Positions 32,041 through 40,499 of a stretch of 64,000 nt of DNA are shown one piece after another (position 1 is the first letter of the stretch; the number at the start of each line of letters is the position of its first letter). The position numbers and the translations under genes are program-made. The notes beneath the pieces were generated by a model that searched no databases, had not been told where the DNA came from, and worked only from the letters and a program-made list of their open reading frames with translations. This DNA comes from Rheinheimera maricola (GTDB lineage: Bacteria; Pseudomonadota; Gammaproteobacteria; Enterobacterales; Alteromonadaceae), in assembly GCF_016918075.2 (NCBI RefSeq), contig NZ_JAERPS020000003.1:124001-188000 (forward strand), in the 5' to 3' direction.

Positions 32041-34604
32041 ATACTGTCGCTAGCAAAAACACTCTGGCTGGTATTGTCGGCATTGGTGCCTCCGCTGGCG
32101 GGCTGCAGCCATTAGAGCAGTTTTTATCGCACACGCCGCCAGACAGTGGCCTGGCCTGGATAGTGGTGCAACATATGGACCCAACACAAAAAGCCCTGCT
32201 GACCGAGCTATTACAACGTGTCACCAGCATGAAGGTGCAGCAAGCCACACAAGGCATGCCGGTATGCGCCAATCAGGTTTATGTGATCCCGCCGGATACT
32301 GAACTCAGAGTGCACAACGCTGCACTGCAGCTGACTAAGCCAAAACAAGCGCGCGGCCTGCGCCTGCCAGTGGATATTTTGTTGCAGTCACTTGCCGACA
32401 GCCTGGCGGAGAACGCCATTGGCGTTATTTTGTCTGGCATGGGCAGTGACGGCACGCTCGGTGCTCAGGCCATTAAAGCCGCCGGCGGCCTGATTGCCGT
32501 GCAACAACCAGCGTCAGCGCAATTTGATTCGATGCCACAAGCTGCTATTGCCAGCGGCTGTGTTGATATTATTGCCGGGGCGGCTGAACTGCCCGCACGA
32601 ATACAGTCGGCAATAGTGCAAATGACGGCGACGCCGGTAAAAATGCCGCAGACGCAAGCGGACGCGGACGCGGACGCGGAACAACAGCCAAAAGCAGCGG
32701 GCAGCCCGTTGCAACAAATCATTACCCAGCTGCAAAGCCATAGCCGGCATGATTTTTCACTGTATAAAACCAGTACCTTGCAGCGACGGATTGAGCGACG
32801 CATGGCTATTCACAACCTTAGTGACATGCCGCAATATGTGGCTTTTCTTGCCAGCAACCCGCAGGAAAATGACTTACTGTTTAAAGAACTATTGATTGGC
32901 GTGACACAGTTTTTCCGCGACACAGCCGTGTGGGATTATCTGGCTGAACACGCCCTGCCGGCGCTGTTACAACAAGGCGACAGTGCGCTGCGCGCCTGGT
33001 GCATTGGCTGCTCAACCGGTGAGGAAGCTTACTCGCTGGCGATAGTATTCCGGCAGTTACTTGAACACCAACCGCAGTTGCGCCATATCAGCTTAAAAAT
33101 TTTCGCCTCTGATCTTAGCCCGGACGCCATCGCCAAAGCCCGGCGTGGCCAATATCCGCTGACAATTAGCGAACAGGTTAGCCCTGAGCGGCTGCAGCAG
33201 TTTTTTACCCGCCACGACAGTTATTATCAAATTAACCAGTCAATTCGCGATATGGTGTTGTTTGCCCAGCATGATGTGATACTGGACCCGCCATTTACGC
33301 GCCAGGATCTGATTGTCTGTCGCAACCTGCTGATCTATTTTGATAGCCTGTTGCAACGCAAGTTACTGCCACTGCTGCATTACAGTCTGCGCCCCGGCGG
33401 CATGTTATTACTGGGCAGCTCAGAAACGGTAGGCCGCAGTCAGGATTTATTTGTGCCACTGCAAGCAAAATTGCGGCTTTTTCAACGCCAGGAAGCGCTA
33501 GCAAAGACAACTCGTAGTTTGCCGGTGCATTCGTTTCCGCCTTTATCAACCTTAGCCAAGGAGCCCCTGGTGTCTACTGATAAAACACCTCAGCCACAGA
33601 GCGATAATCTGCAAACGGCAGCCGATCAGGTATTGTTGCAAGTGTATGCACCGGCGGCGGTGGTACTGAACAGCACCGGTGATATTGTTTACATCAGCGG
33701 CCGCACCGGTAAATATCTGGAACCGGCCGCAGGTAAAGCCAACTGGAATTTTCATGCCATGGTGCGTGAAACGCTGCGTTTGCCCCTGGCGATGGCACTG
33801 CAACAAGCGCAGACCAAAGCTGCACCGTTACAATTGCACCGCTTACCACTAACAAACGACGACACAAGCATGCAGGTGGATGTTACTGTGCAGGCCCTGC
33901 AAGAGCCCGGTGCCTTACAAGGTATGACCATGATTGTGTTTCGAGATGTTGCTGCAGCCAATCTTAGTCAGGAAGCAGAGGATGTCGACTTTTCCCTGGC
34001 AGCAGTGCAGCAGCAATATCTGGATGAAATTCAGTCCTTGCGTGAGGAAACACGCAACTCAAAAGAAAAACTGCAGTCGAGCAACGAAGAGTTGCAATCG
34101 ACCAATGAAGAGCTGCAGTCAACTAATGAAGAGTTGACCACCTCGAAAGAAGAAATGCAGTCGATGAATGAAGAGCTGCAAACCATTAATACCGAATTGC
34201 AGGCTAAGCTGGATGACCTGGCGCTGGCACAAAGCGATCTGCAAAATACGCTGAACAGCGTCGAAATTGCGATTTTGTTTTTAGATCAGCAGCTCAACGT
34301 GCGCCGTTATACCGACCGCGCGGCGAATATTATTAACCTGCGGGAAAGCGATTTGGGCCGGCCACTAAGTGATTTAACCAGCAGCCTGCAGTATCCGGCC
34401 TTACACGAGGATGCGCTGGATACCTTGCGCACACTAAAATTTAGCGAAAAACAAATTCCAACCACCGACGAGCGCTGGTTTTCGGTGCGGATTATGCCAT
34501 ACCGGCGGCTGGATAATGTGATAGACGGCGTAGTTATCACGTTGGTGGATATCAGTGCCACCAAAAAGCTCGAAGCCGCACTGCGCGAAAAATCGCGTCA
34601 CTAG
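32037..34604 (+). CDS. CheB-CheR fusion protein with coiled coil and PAS domain
   Basis: A chemotaxis-like hybrid of 855 residues starting at GTG. Residues 1-185 are a CheB methylesterase (GIGASAGGLQPL catalytic Ser, VVQHMDP His, LSGMGSDGTLGA Asp). Residues 220-490 are a CheR methyltransferase (TQFFRDTAVWDYL, WCIGCSTGEEAYSLAI, IVCRNLLIYFD). Then a PAS-like segment, a coiled coil of SNEELQS/TNEELQS repeats near 655-720, and a final PAS domain ending DISATKKLEAAL. Members of this family normally continue into a histidine kinase; this one stops. No chemoreceptor is nearby, so the target is unknown. Confidence 0.86.
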   Translation: MNTVASKNTLAGIVGIGASAGGLQPLEQFLSHTPPDSGLAWIVVQHMDPTQKALLTELLQRVTSMKVQQATQGMPVCANQVYVIPPDTELRVHNAALQLTKPKQARGLRLPVDILLQSLADSLAENAIGVILSGMGSDGTLGAQAIKAAGGLIAVQQPASAQFDSMPQAAIASGCVDIIAGAAELPARIQSAIVQMTATPVKMPQTQADADADAEQQPKAAGSPLQQIITQLQSHSRHDFSLYKTSTLQRRIERRMAIHNLSDMPQYVAFLASNPQENDLLFKELLIGVTQFFRDTAVWDYLAEHALPALLQQGDSALRAWCIGCSTGEEAYSLAIVFRQLLEHQPQLRHISLKIFASDLSPDAIAKARRGQYPLTISEQVSPERLQQFFTRHDSYYQINQSIRDMVLFAQHDVILDPPFTRQDLIVCRNLLIYFDSLLQRKLLPLLHYSLRPGGMLLLGSSETVGRSQDLFVPLQAKLRLFQRQEALAKTTRSLPVHSFPPLSTLAKEPLVSTDKTPQPQSDNLQTAADQVLLQVYAPAAVVLNSTGDIVYISGRTGKYLEPAAGKANWNFHAMVRETLRLPLAMALQQAQTKAAPLQLHRLPLTNDDTSMQVDVTVQALQEPGALQGMTMIVFRDVAAANLSQEAEDVDFSLAAVQQQYLDEIQSLREETRNSKEKLQSSNEELQSTNEELQSTNEELTTSKEEMQSMNEELQTINTELQAKLDDLALAQSDLQNTLNSVEIAILFLDQQLNVRRYTDRAANIINLRESDLGRPLSDLTSSLQYPALHEDALDTLRTLKFSEKQIPTTDERWFSVRIMPYRRLDNVIDGVVITLVDISATKKLEAALREKSRH

Positions 34605-34638
34605 CCTAATGGCGGTTACTGAACAGATATAAGGCTGA

Positions 34639-34857
34639 CATGACAACGACATTTTTGTCCTGAGTGCAAACGGCGCCTGGAATCTTGAAGCCTCACAAGC
34701 TGCCATAAAACATATCAACGGCTTAGTAGACGCGCGTAATAACCGCCGCCATGCGTTTATATTCGATACACAGCAGGTGGAGGGTATTACACCGAAGCGT
34801 TTAAATCAGCTTGGTGTCTGCGGATTTGAAGATGGCACCCTGATTGCGGGCAGATAA
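34639..34857 (+). pseudogene. Possible 5'-truncated gene remnant after the CheB-CheR gene
   Basis: An open frame of 72 codons runs from directly after a TGA at 34636 to TAA at 34857 with no ATG, GTG or TTG early in it. The translation has protein-like composition: IFVLSANGAWNLEASQAAIK, LVDARNNRRHAFIFDTQQVE and a final GVCGFEDGTLIAGR. It may be what is left of a small downstream gene whose start was lost. Family not recognised; an ATT start cannot be excluded. Confidence 0.4.
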
Positions 34858-34894
34858 CAACTATACCTGCCACTGTAATTATCGCGGCAGCGGT

Positions 34895-35086
34895 TTAGCT
34901 GTTTAAATGAATGCAATCTATCGGGCATACTGCTATACAAGTAGGTTTATCATAGTAGCCAATGCATTCAGTGCATAAAGCCGGGTCGACTTCGTAGTGT
35001 TTCGGCCCCATGCTAATAGCCGCATTCGGGCACTCCGGTACGCACATATCACAATTTATGCACGAAATTTCTATTACAGCGGGCAT
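34895..35086 (-). CDS. yfhL: YfhL-type ferredoxin, 2[4Fe-4S]
   Basis: A 63-residue ferredoxin with two clusters: CINCDMCVPECPNAAI and, after GPKHYEVDPALC, CIGYYDKPTCIAVCP, the extended spacing in the second motif being diagnostic for the YfhL/Allochromatium-type group. It starts two bases after the trhP stop and is transcribed with it. Relatives are associated with tRNA hydroxylation by TrhP, so it is a likely electron donor; the partnership is inferred from adjacency. Confidence 0.9.
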   Translation of the reverse strand: MPAVIEISCINCDMCVPECPNAAISMGPKHYEVDPALCTECIGYYDKPTCIAVCPIDCIHLNS

Positions 35087-35088
35087 GC

Positions 35089-36411
35089 TTAATTTGCCGC
35101 CGCGTCAATCGCTAATTCAGCTGCTAATGGCGGCTGTGCCGGAAGCTGCTTTAACAGCATAGCGTGGCTAAGGTCACACTGCTGCGGCAGTTTTACCTTC
35201 AGCTGATAACAAGCGCCTGGCGCCAGCAAAATGGCATGATCCTGCTTATCGCGCAGTGCCTGCAGCGTAAAACACTGATTACCGTCTGGCGACATTAATA
35301 TCAGGCTATCACCAACGCTAAACTGGTTTTTTACTTCCAGTAACGCAAAACCTTCGCTGTCCTGTCCGCCAATAAACTCGCCAACTAACAGCTGCTCACC
35401 GACACTGTGGCTGGTGTGGTAGTTTTGCGTATCCTGCGGTTTATGCCGGCGTAAAAAGCCCTCGGTAAAACCGCGGTTGGCCATACCGTCCAGCTCATTC
35501 AGTAAATTGGGGTTAAAGGCTTTGCCGGCCACGGCATCGTCGATAGCCTGGCGATACACCTGAGCGGTGCGTGCGACATAATACGGCGATTTAGTACGGC
35601 CTTCGATTTTTAGCGAATGCACGCCCATCGCGGTTAATGCCGGCACATGCTCAATAGCGCGTAAGTCTTTTGAATTAAGGATATAAGTGCCATGCAGGTC
35701 TTCATCTATCGCCATCAGCTCACCGGGGCGGCCCTGCTCTTCCAGCAGCGCCGGCGTGCTTATCGGTTTAAACTGGCCGACTTCATCTTCGGTTGCCGCA
35801 TGCACCTGATAGGGCCAGCGACAGCTGTTGGTACAGGCGCCCTGGTTTGGGTCGCGCTTGTTAATATAGCCCGACAACAAACAGCGGCCGGAGTACGCCA
35901 TACACAGCGCACCGTGCACAAAGACTTCCAGCTGCATATCCGGCACCTGCGCGCGGATTTCGGCTATTTCATCTACCGCCAGCTCGCGCGATAAAATAAC
36001 CCGCTCTACCCCCTGTGCCTGCCAGAACTTTACCGCCGCCCAGTTTACCGTATTGGCCTGCACCGACAGGTGCAGTGGCATCTGTGGGAAATGCTGTTTT
36101 AGCAAATACACCACGCCAGGGTCGGATACAATCAGCGCATCAGGTTTAAGCGCCACCACCGGCGCCATATCGGCAATAAAGCTTTTAAGCTTGCTGTTAT
36201 GCGGCGCAATATTAACCACCACATACAGCTTTTTACCCAGCGCATGGGCTTCGTTAATGCCAATTTCCAGCGCGGCTAAATCAAACTCGTTATTGCGCAC
36301 GCGCAGGCTGTAACGCGGTTGGCCGGCGTACACGGCATCGGCACCATAGGCAAACGCCAGGCGCAGTGCTTTTAAACTGCCGGCTGGGGAGAGTAATTCA
36401 GGTTTAAACAT
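35089..36411 (-). CDS. trhP: tRNA hydroxylation protein TrhP (peptidase U32 family, YegQ)
   Basis: A U32-family protein of 440 residues. Motifs include LLSPAGSLKALRLAFAYGAD, LYVVVNIAPHNSKLK, VHGALCMAYSGRCLLSGY and the cysteine-bearing CTNSCRWPYQ, then SLKIEGRTKSPYYVA. In E. coli TrhP forms 5-hydroxyuridine at the wobble position of several tRNAs, using prephenate. The ATG at 36411 leads directly into FKPELLSPAG, so upstream residues are not used. The yfhL ferredoxin gene follows at once. Confidence 0.88.
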   Translation of the reverse strand: MFKPELLSPAGSLKALRLAFAYGADAVYAGQPRYSLRVRNNEFDLAALEIGINEAHALGKKLYVVVNIAPHNSKLKSFIADMAPVVALKPDALIVSDPGVVYLLKQHFPQMPLHLSVQANTVNWAAVKFWQAQGVERVILSRELAVDEIAEIRAQVPDMQLEVFVHGALCMAYSGRCLLSGYINKRDPNQGACTNSCRWPYQVHAATEDEVGQFKPISTPALLEEQGRPGELMAIDEDLHGTYILNSKDLRAIEHVPALTAMGVHSLKIEGRTKSPYYVARTAQVYRQAIDDAVAGKAFNPNLLNELDGMANRGFTEGFLRRHKPQDTQNYHTSHSVGEQLLVGEFIGGQDSEGFALLEVKNQFSVGDSLILMSPDGNQCFTLQALRDKQDHAILLAPGACYQLKVKLPQQCDLSHAMLLKQLPAQPPLAAELAIDAAAN

Positions 36412-36506
36412 AACAGGGCCTCTGGCACAACATGACAACTATAAAAAGGCGGCTAGTCTAACGCCGGTAGGAAAACCGGCTTTGATCTGCCGCAAACTGC
36501 CGCTGG

Positions 36507-38132
36507 TTAACAGTTGGCCTGCGCCGGCTGAGCCGCTTTAAAGCCGCTGGCAAAGTTATTCAACCGTGCGGTACGGCTACCAGATGGCAGCATCACTTCG
36601 ATCAGGCTAAAGCGTTTGTCATTGCAAAGTGCCAGCTGCAATGCCTGCTCAAAGTCATCCAGGTTATTAACCTGCATACCCTGCCCGCCCATAGCGCGCG
36701 CCAGTTCGGCATAGTGCCAGTTGGTTAAATTGGTGCAGTTAAGGCCGGGTGCAAAGGCGTCTATCATGTCCCAGCGCTGGTTATTAAACACCACAATAAT
36801 CGGGGCAAAGCCATAACGGGCGCAGTGACCAAGCTCAAGCCCGGTCATTAAAAAGGCGCCATCACCCACCAATACCAGCGGCCGTAAGCCGGTAACCGCC
36901 TGCACGCCAAAAGCGGCTGGCACGGCGTAGCCCATAGAGGCATAAAACGCCGGCGCCAGCATTAAGCTGGGTTTGGCATGCAAGGAGGCAAACAGGCAAT
37001 CACCAATATCGGAAATCAGCGGCATGGTGTCATTGCGCTCGGTCAATACCGCATCCAACTGCCTTACCAGGCTGCTGGCACTCAGCTGTTGTGCAGATTC
37101 AGGCTGTGCAAGTGTAATATCTGGCACAGCCACATGTTCAAACGGCACTATGCGCTGCTGCGCTAATGCCGCCAACAGCGGCTTTAATGCCAGTTGATGG
37201 TAGGTTGCCAGCCCGAGCGTCAGCTGGTTTTGCTCTATGCACACCACTTTTGCCGCCGGAAACAGCTCGCTATGGGCAGCAAAGTTACTGTCGGTTTTAA
37301 TCACGCCAATTTGCAGAATGACATCAGCATCACGCAGTAACTGCGTCGGCCGGATATCGGTTTTATCCAGGAAAATACCGCCATACAGCGGATGCTGTTG
37401 ATTAAAACTGGCGCGGCCCATTAAGGTACTGACAAAGGGGATATTCAACTGAATAGCTAAGGCTTCCAACTCCGCTACTGCATCAAAGCGACGTACATCG
37501 ACCCCGGCCAGAATAACCGGACGCTGGGCATAAGCTAAGCGCTCGGCTAAATGCGCTGTGGCCAGCGCCAATTCGTCCTGCAACTCTGGCTCTGGCTGAT
37601 ATTCTCCTGCCAGCCGGGTGACAAACTGCACTGCATCGCGTGGTATTTCCAGCAGTACCGGCCGGCTTTGCTGTTTAGCGATGCTAAGTGCCGCGCGGAT
37701 ATCTGCGCCAGCGCGCTGGGGGTTGTCTAAGCGTAATTGCGCTGCGGTGATCTCGCGATAGATATCACGTTGTGAATCGACCGTTTTGGCCTGATGATGG
37801 ATAAGTAAACCGCGGTCAATCTCACTTTCGCTGGGGAAACCGGCAATAACCACCAAGGGCACATGCTCAACATAGGCCTGCGCCACCGCGTTAACGGCAT
37901 TAAGTGCACCCGCACCGTAAGTTAAGATCACTACCGCCGGGTTATTGCTGATGCGCGCCGCGGCATCAGCGGCAAACACCGCTGAGGGCTCATGGCTTAA
38001 ATAATACAAAGGCAGGCTATTGCGCTGCTGCAACTGTTCAAACAGCGGCAGCACAAAATCACCCGGAATACCAAATAACTGCTTAACACCAAACACGTCC
38101 AGTTCGTGCAACAAGGCATCGACCAATAGCAT
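36507..38132 (-). CDS. Alpha-keto acid (indolepyruvate/phenylpyruvate-type) decarboxylase
   Basis: Thiamine-diphosphate enzyme of about 541 residues. The N-terminal PYR domain has FGIPGDFVLPLFEQL and the catalytic Glu in YLSHEPSAVFAADAAARIS; the C-terminal PP domain has the TPP motif GDGAFLMTGLELG ending in NN (VVFNNQRWDM). It most resembles IpdC/PdC-type decarboxylases that convert aromatic or branched keto acids to aldehydes. ATG 38132 has GGAG seven bases before. A perfect FNR box lies 60 bases upstream, so the gene is probably induced without oxygen, where decarboxylation could support fermentation or redox balance. Substrate not fixed by sequence. Confidence 0.85.
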   Translation of the reverse strand: MLLVDALLHELDVFGVKQLFGIPGDFVLPLFEQLQQRNSLPLYYLSHEPSAVFAADAAARISNNPAVVILTYGAGALNAVNAVAQAYVEHVPLVVIAGFPSESEIDRGLLIHHQAKTVDSQRDIYREITAAQLRLDNPQRAGADIRAALSIAKQQSRPVLLEIPRDAVQFVTRLAGEYQPEPELQDELALATAHLAERLAYAQRPVILAGVDVRRFDAVAELEALAIQLNIPFVSTLMGRASFNQQHPLYGGIFLDKTDIRPTQLLRDADVILQIGVIKTDSNFAAHSELFPAAKVVCIEQNQLTLGLATYHQLALKPLLAALAQQRIVPFEHVAVPDITLAQPESAQQLSASSLVRQLDAVLTERNDTMPLISDIGDCLFASLHAKPSLMLAPAFYASMGYAVPAAFGVQAVTGLRPLVLVGDGAFLMTGLELGHCARYGFAPIIVVFNNQRWDMIDAFAPGLNCTNLTNWHYAELARAMGGQGMQVNNLDDFEQALQLALCNDKRFSLIEVMLPSGSRTARLNNFASGFKAAQPAQANC

Positions 38133-38191
38133 AACCACTCCAATTCTGCGTTTTGTCAGGCGCAGTGTGGTGATTATTGCGATTAGCGGTG

Positions 38192-38205
38192 TTGATGCAG
38201 ATCAA
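38192..38205. promoter_or_regulatory. FNR/Anr box before the keto acid decarboxylase
   Basis: TTGATGCAGATCAA is an exact match to TTGAT-N4-ATCAA. It lies between moeA and the decarboxylase, 60 bases before the latter start on the minus strand. Confidence 0.8.
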
Positions 38206-38237
38206 GGCTGCGCCGGCTTACGCTGGCGCAAAGGTGG

Positions 38238-38260
38238 TAGGGGCGCATATTTGCGCCCTT
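38238..38260. repeat. GGGGCGCA-type intergenic palindrome
   Basis: GGGGCGCATATTTGCGCCC forms a 7-8 bp stem. It is a member of a family of similar palindromes found at 42143, 42215, 51157, 53589, 56182, 61059 and 62632, usually just beyond gene ends. Confidence 0.7.
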
Positions 38261-38263
38261 GTT

Positions 38264-39511
38264 TTAACGCAGCAAATTAGAAAACGGCAGTATCGATACT
38301 ATTTCGCCAGCCGGCAGACTACCGCTGTCACGCGGTAACACGATATAACAATTAGCGTTAGCGATAGAGCTCAGCATGCCGGAGCTTTGTGCGCCTAAGG
38401 TTTTTACTTTTAAGCCGCTTTCACCCTGCCAGTACCAGCCGCGCTGATAATCCATCCGGCCGGGTTGTTTTTTCAGCGGCACTTCGCACTCGGCGCTTAA
38501 CAGCTTAACTTCGCCAACCACATTTTCACCGCTAAGTTTACGCAGCACCGGCTGGACTAATTGATCCAGCGTTACGACTGCCGCTACGGGGTTGCCGGGT
38601 AAACCAAAAAACCAGCAGTTATTCAGCTTACCAAAGGCAAAGGGTTTGCCGGGCTTTATCGCCACCTGCCAGAAGTTAATCTGGCCCAGTTTATATAAAA
38701 TTTGCCGGGTATAATCTGCCTCGCCGACTGAGACACCTGCACTGGTAATAAGCACATCCGCCTTTGCCATCCCTTGCAAAAACGCCTGCTCTATCGCCTG
38801 CGGATCGTCCGGCAATAAGCCAAGATCAATAACCTGCACGCCAAGACGCTTAAGCATAGCGGCGATAACATAACGGTTGCTGTCGTATATGTGTCCCTCA
38901 GGCAGACTTTGACCTGGCGGTACCAGTTCGTCACCACTGGAGAAAATCGCCACTTCTAACTGGCGTAATACTTTTACGTTAGCAATACCAATCGATGCCA
39001 GCAAACCGATATCGGCCGGGCGCAGTTTGTGCCCAGCAGCAAACACTTCAGCCCCGCTAGCGATGTCTTCACCGGCACGGCGCACATGCTCGCCACTGAC
39101 GGGCACCAGCTGACATAAGATCTGCTGCTGTAAATCGGTTTGTGTGAGCTTAACCTGCTCTTGCATCACCACGGTATCTAAACCTAGTGGCATTACAGCA
39201 CCGGTGGTAATACGCACACAGCTGCCAGCCGGTACCGGCTCAGTATAAGCATGGCCAGCCAGCGCCAGGCCAGCTACCGTCAGCGGCTGGCCGGGTTTAA
39301 CATCGCTGGCACGCAGCGCATAGCCATCCATCGCCGCGTTGTCATAGCCGGGCACATTGATGTTTGATAGCACAGGCTGCGCCAGCACCTTATCCAGCGC
39401 GTCGGTTAACGGCATACTAACACATTGTGTCAGCGGCGCCACTTCACTCAGCATCTGTAATATTGCCTGCTCAGCGCTGAGCATAGGTTTCGGGGCGCGG
39501 GCGTCTTGCAT
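38264..39511 (-). CDS. moeA: Molybdopterin molybdenumtransferase MoeA
   Basis: Inserts molybdenum into adenylylated molybdopterin. Conserved parts: NINVPGYDNAAMDGYALRAS, ITTGAVMPLGLDTVVMQEQV, SSGDELVPPGQSL, SAGVSVGEADYTRQIL and GLPGNPVAAVVTLDQL. 415 residues, normal. It follows narL by 14 bases and is probably co-transcribed with it, so Mo insertion capacity rises with nitrate signalling. Other Moco genes lie in the riboswitch operon at 13-19 kb. Confidence 0.95.
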   Translation of the reverse strand: MQDARAPKPMLSAEQAILQMLSEVAPLTQCVSMPLTDALDKVLAQPVLSNINVPGYDNAAMDGYALRASDVKPGQPLTVAGLALAGHAYTEPVPAGSCVRITTGAVMPLGLDTVVMQEQVKLTQTDLQQQILCQLVPVSGEHVRRAGEDIASGAEVFAAGHKLRPADIGLLASIGIANVKVLRQLEVAIFSSGDELVPPGQSLPEGHIYDSNRYVIAAMLKRLGVQVIDLGLLPDDPQAIEQAFLQGMAKADVLITSAGVSVGEADYTRQILYKLGQINFWQVAIKPGKPFAFGKLNNCWFFGLPGNPVAAVVTLDQLVQPVLRKLSGENVVGEVKLLSAECEVPLKKQPGRMDYQRGWYWQGESGLKVKTLGAQSSGMLSSIANANCYIVLPRDSGSLPAGEIVSILPFSNLLR

Positions 39512-39525
39512 CAGGCGTTACTCCT

Positions 39526-40179
39526 TTAAAGCTTGTTACCTTGTTGATTAACCATCCACACCGCCGCTTCAACGCGTGAACGCAGGCCAAGTTTTTTCAG
39601 CAGATGTTTTACATGCACCTTTACCGTACCGTCAGAGATATTCAGTTCACGGGCAATCAGTTTATTGCTTAGGCCCTTGGCGATAAAACTTAAGATTTCA
39701 TGTTCACGGTTGGTCAGGCTGTTAAGCTCAGCCGGGGGCTTCACCGCCGGGCGGCGCAGCGCACTGGCCAGCACCTGGGTAATGGCTTCGCTTAGCACCA
39801 TTTTGCCGGTTAGCGAGCGCTTAATATGCTCGAGCAGCAGCTCGGGGTCGCTGTCTTTTAGCAAATAGCCATCAGCGCCATTGCTAATGGCATTGACGAC
39901 ATCTTCATCGGCATCCGATACCGTTAGCATTACAATGCGCGAGGTAACGCCTTCATCACGTAAACGTTTTAACGTGGCAATGCCATCCATACCCTGCATA
40001 TTTAAATCCAGAATAATCAAATCCGGGTCCAGCTCTACTGCCAGCGGTATCGCTTCTAAACCGCTGCTGGCTTCGGCAATCACCTCCAGCTCATCTTCCA
40101 GCGCCAATAACTGCTTTAAACCTTTGCGTAGTAACGGGTGGTCGTCTACCAACATAATGCTGGATTTTTGCTCTGACAT
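39526..40179 (-). CDS. narL: Nitrate/nitrite response regulator NarL
   Basis: NarL/FixJ-type response regulator of about 217 residues. Receiver: IMLVDDHPLLRKGLKQLL, phosphoacceptor Asp in LIILDLNMQGMDG, Lys in YLLKDSD. C-terminal GerE-type HTH: LTNREHEILSFIAKGLSNKL then DGTVKVHVKHLLKKL. ATG 40179 has GGAG six bases before. narK lies divergently, and narX encodes the cognate kinase beyond it. It precedes moeA. Confidence 0.93.
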   Translation of the reverse strand: MSEQKSSIMLVDDHPLLRKGLKQLLALEDELEVIAEASSGLEAIPLAVELDPDLIILDLNMQGMDGIATLKRLRDEGVTSRIVMLTVSDADEDVVNAISNGADGYLLKDSDPELLLEHIKRSLTGKMVLSEAITQVLASALRRPAVKPPAELNSLTNREHEILSFIAKGLSNKLIARELNISDGTVKVHVKHLLKKLGLRSRVEAAVWMVNQQGNKL

Positions 40180-40242
40180 GACTGGCTCCAAACTTGAACT
40201 GTTTCTTTATAACTATTAGCTTATAACAAGGCGGGGCTAACT

Positions 40243-40256
40243 TTGATATAAATCAG
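40243..40256. promoter_or_regulatory. FNR-type box between narL and narK
   Basis: TTGAT-ATAA-ATCAG matches nine of ten consensus bases. It is 64 bases before the narL start and 244 bases before narK, so it more probably serves narL. Confidence 0.65.
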
Positions 40257-40369
40257 TTAAATGACAGATCAGTCAATTTGGCTTTCAGCCAGCCGTTGTT
40301 AGTTAGCGCCAAATTAAAATGAATAAGCAACTGATTTTAAACACCATTAAAAATTCGACACTGACAAAC

Positions 40370-40385
40370 TACCAATTTATAGGTA
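40370..40385. promoter_or_regulatory. NarL/NarP 7-2-7 palindrome upstream of narK
   Basis: TACCAAT-TT-ATAGGTA is an exact match to the tail-to-tail heptamer pair TACYNMT-N2-AKNRGTA that binds NarL and NarP. It lies about 115 bases before the narK start. Confidence 0.85.
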
Positions 40386-40499
40386 CCTCCAACTATCCCC
40401 TGGGCCGCCAACGGCTAACACCGAAGATACATTGTGACATTGCGATACGCCCTGCATAGTTTGCACAGTTTAAATTGCAGTTCCTAACAGGAGTGAACT

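Noticed and set aside
34081-34200. Tandem NEELQS-type repeats in the CheB-CheR gene as a DNA repeat
   Set aside because: The repetition is at the heptad level of a coiled coil typical of this family, not an independent repeat element.
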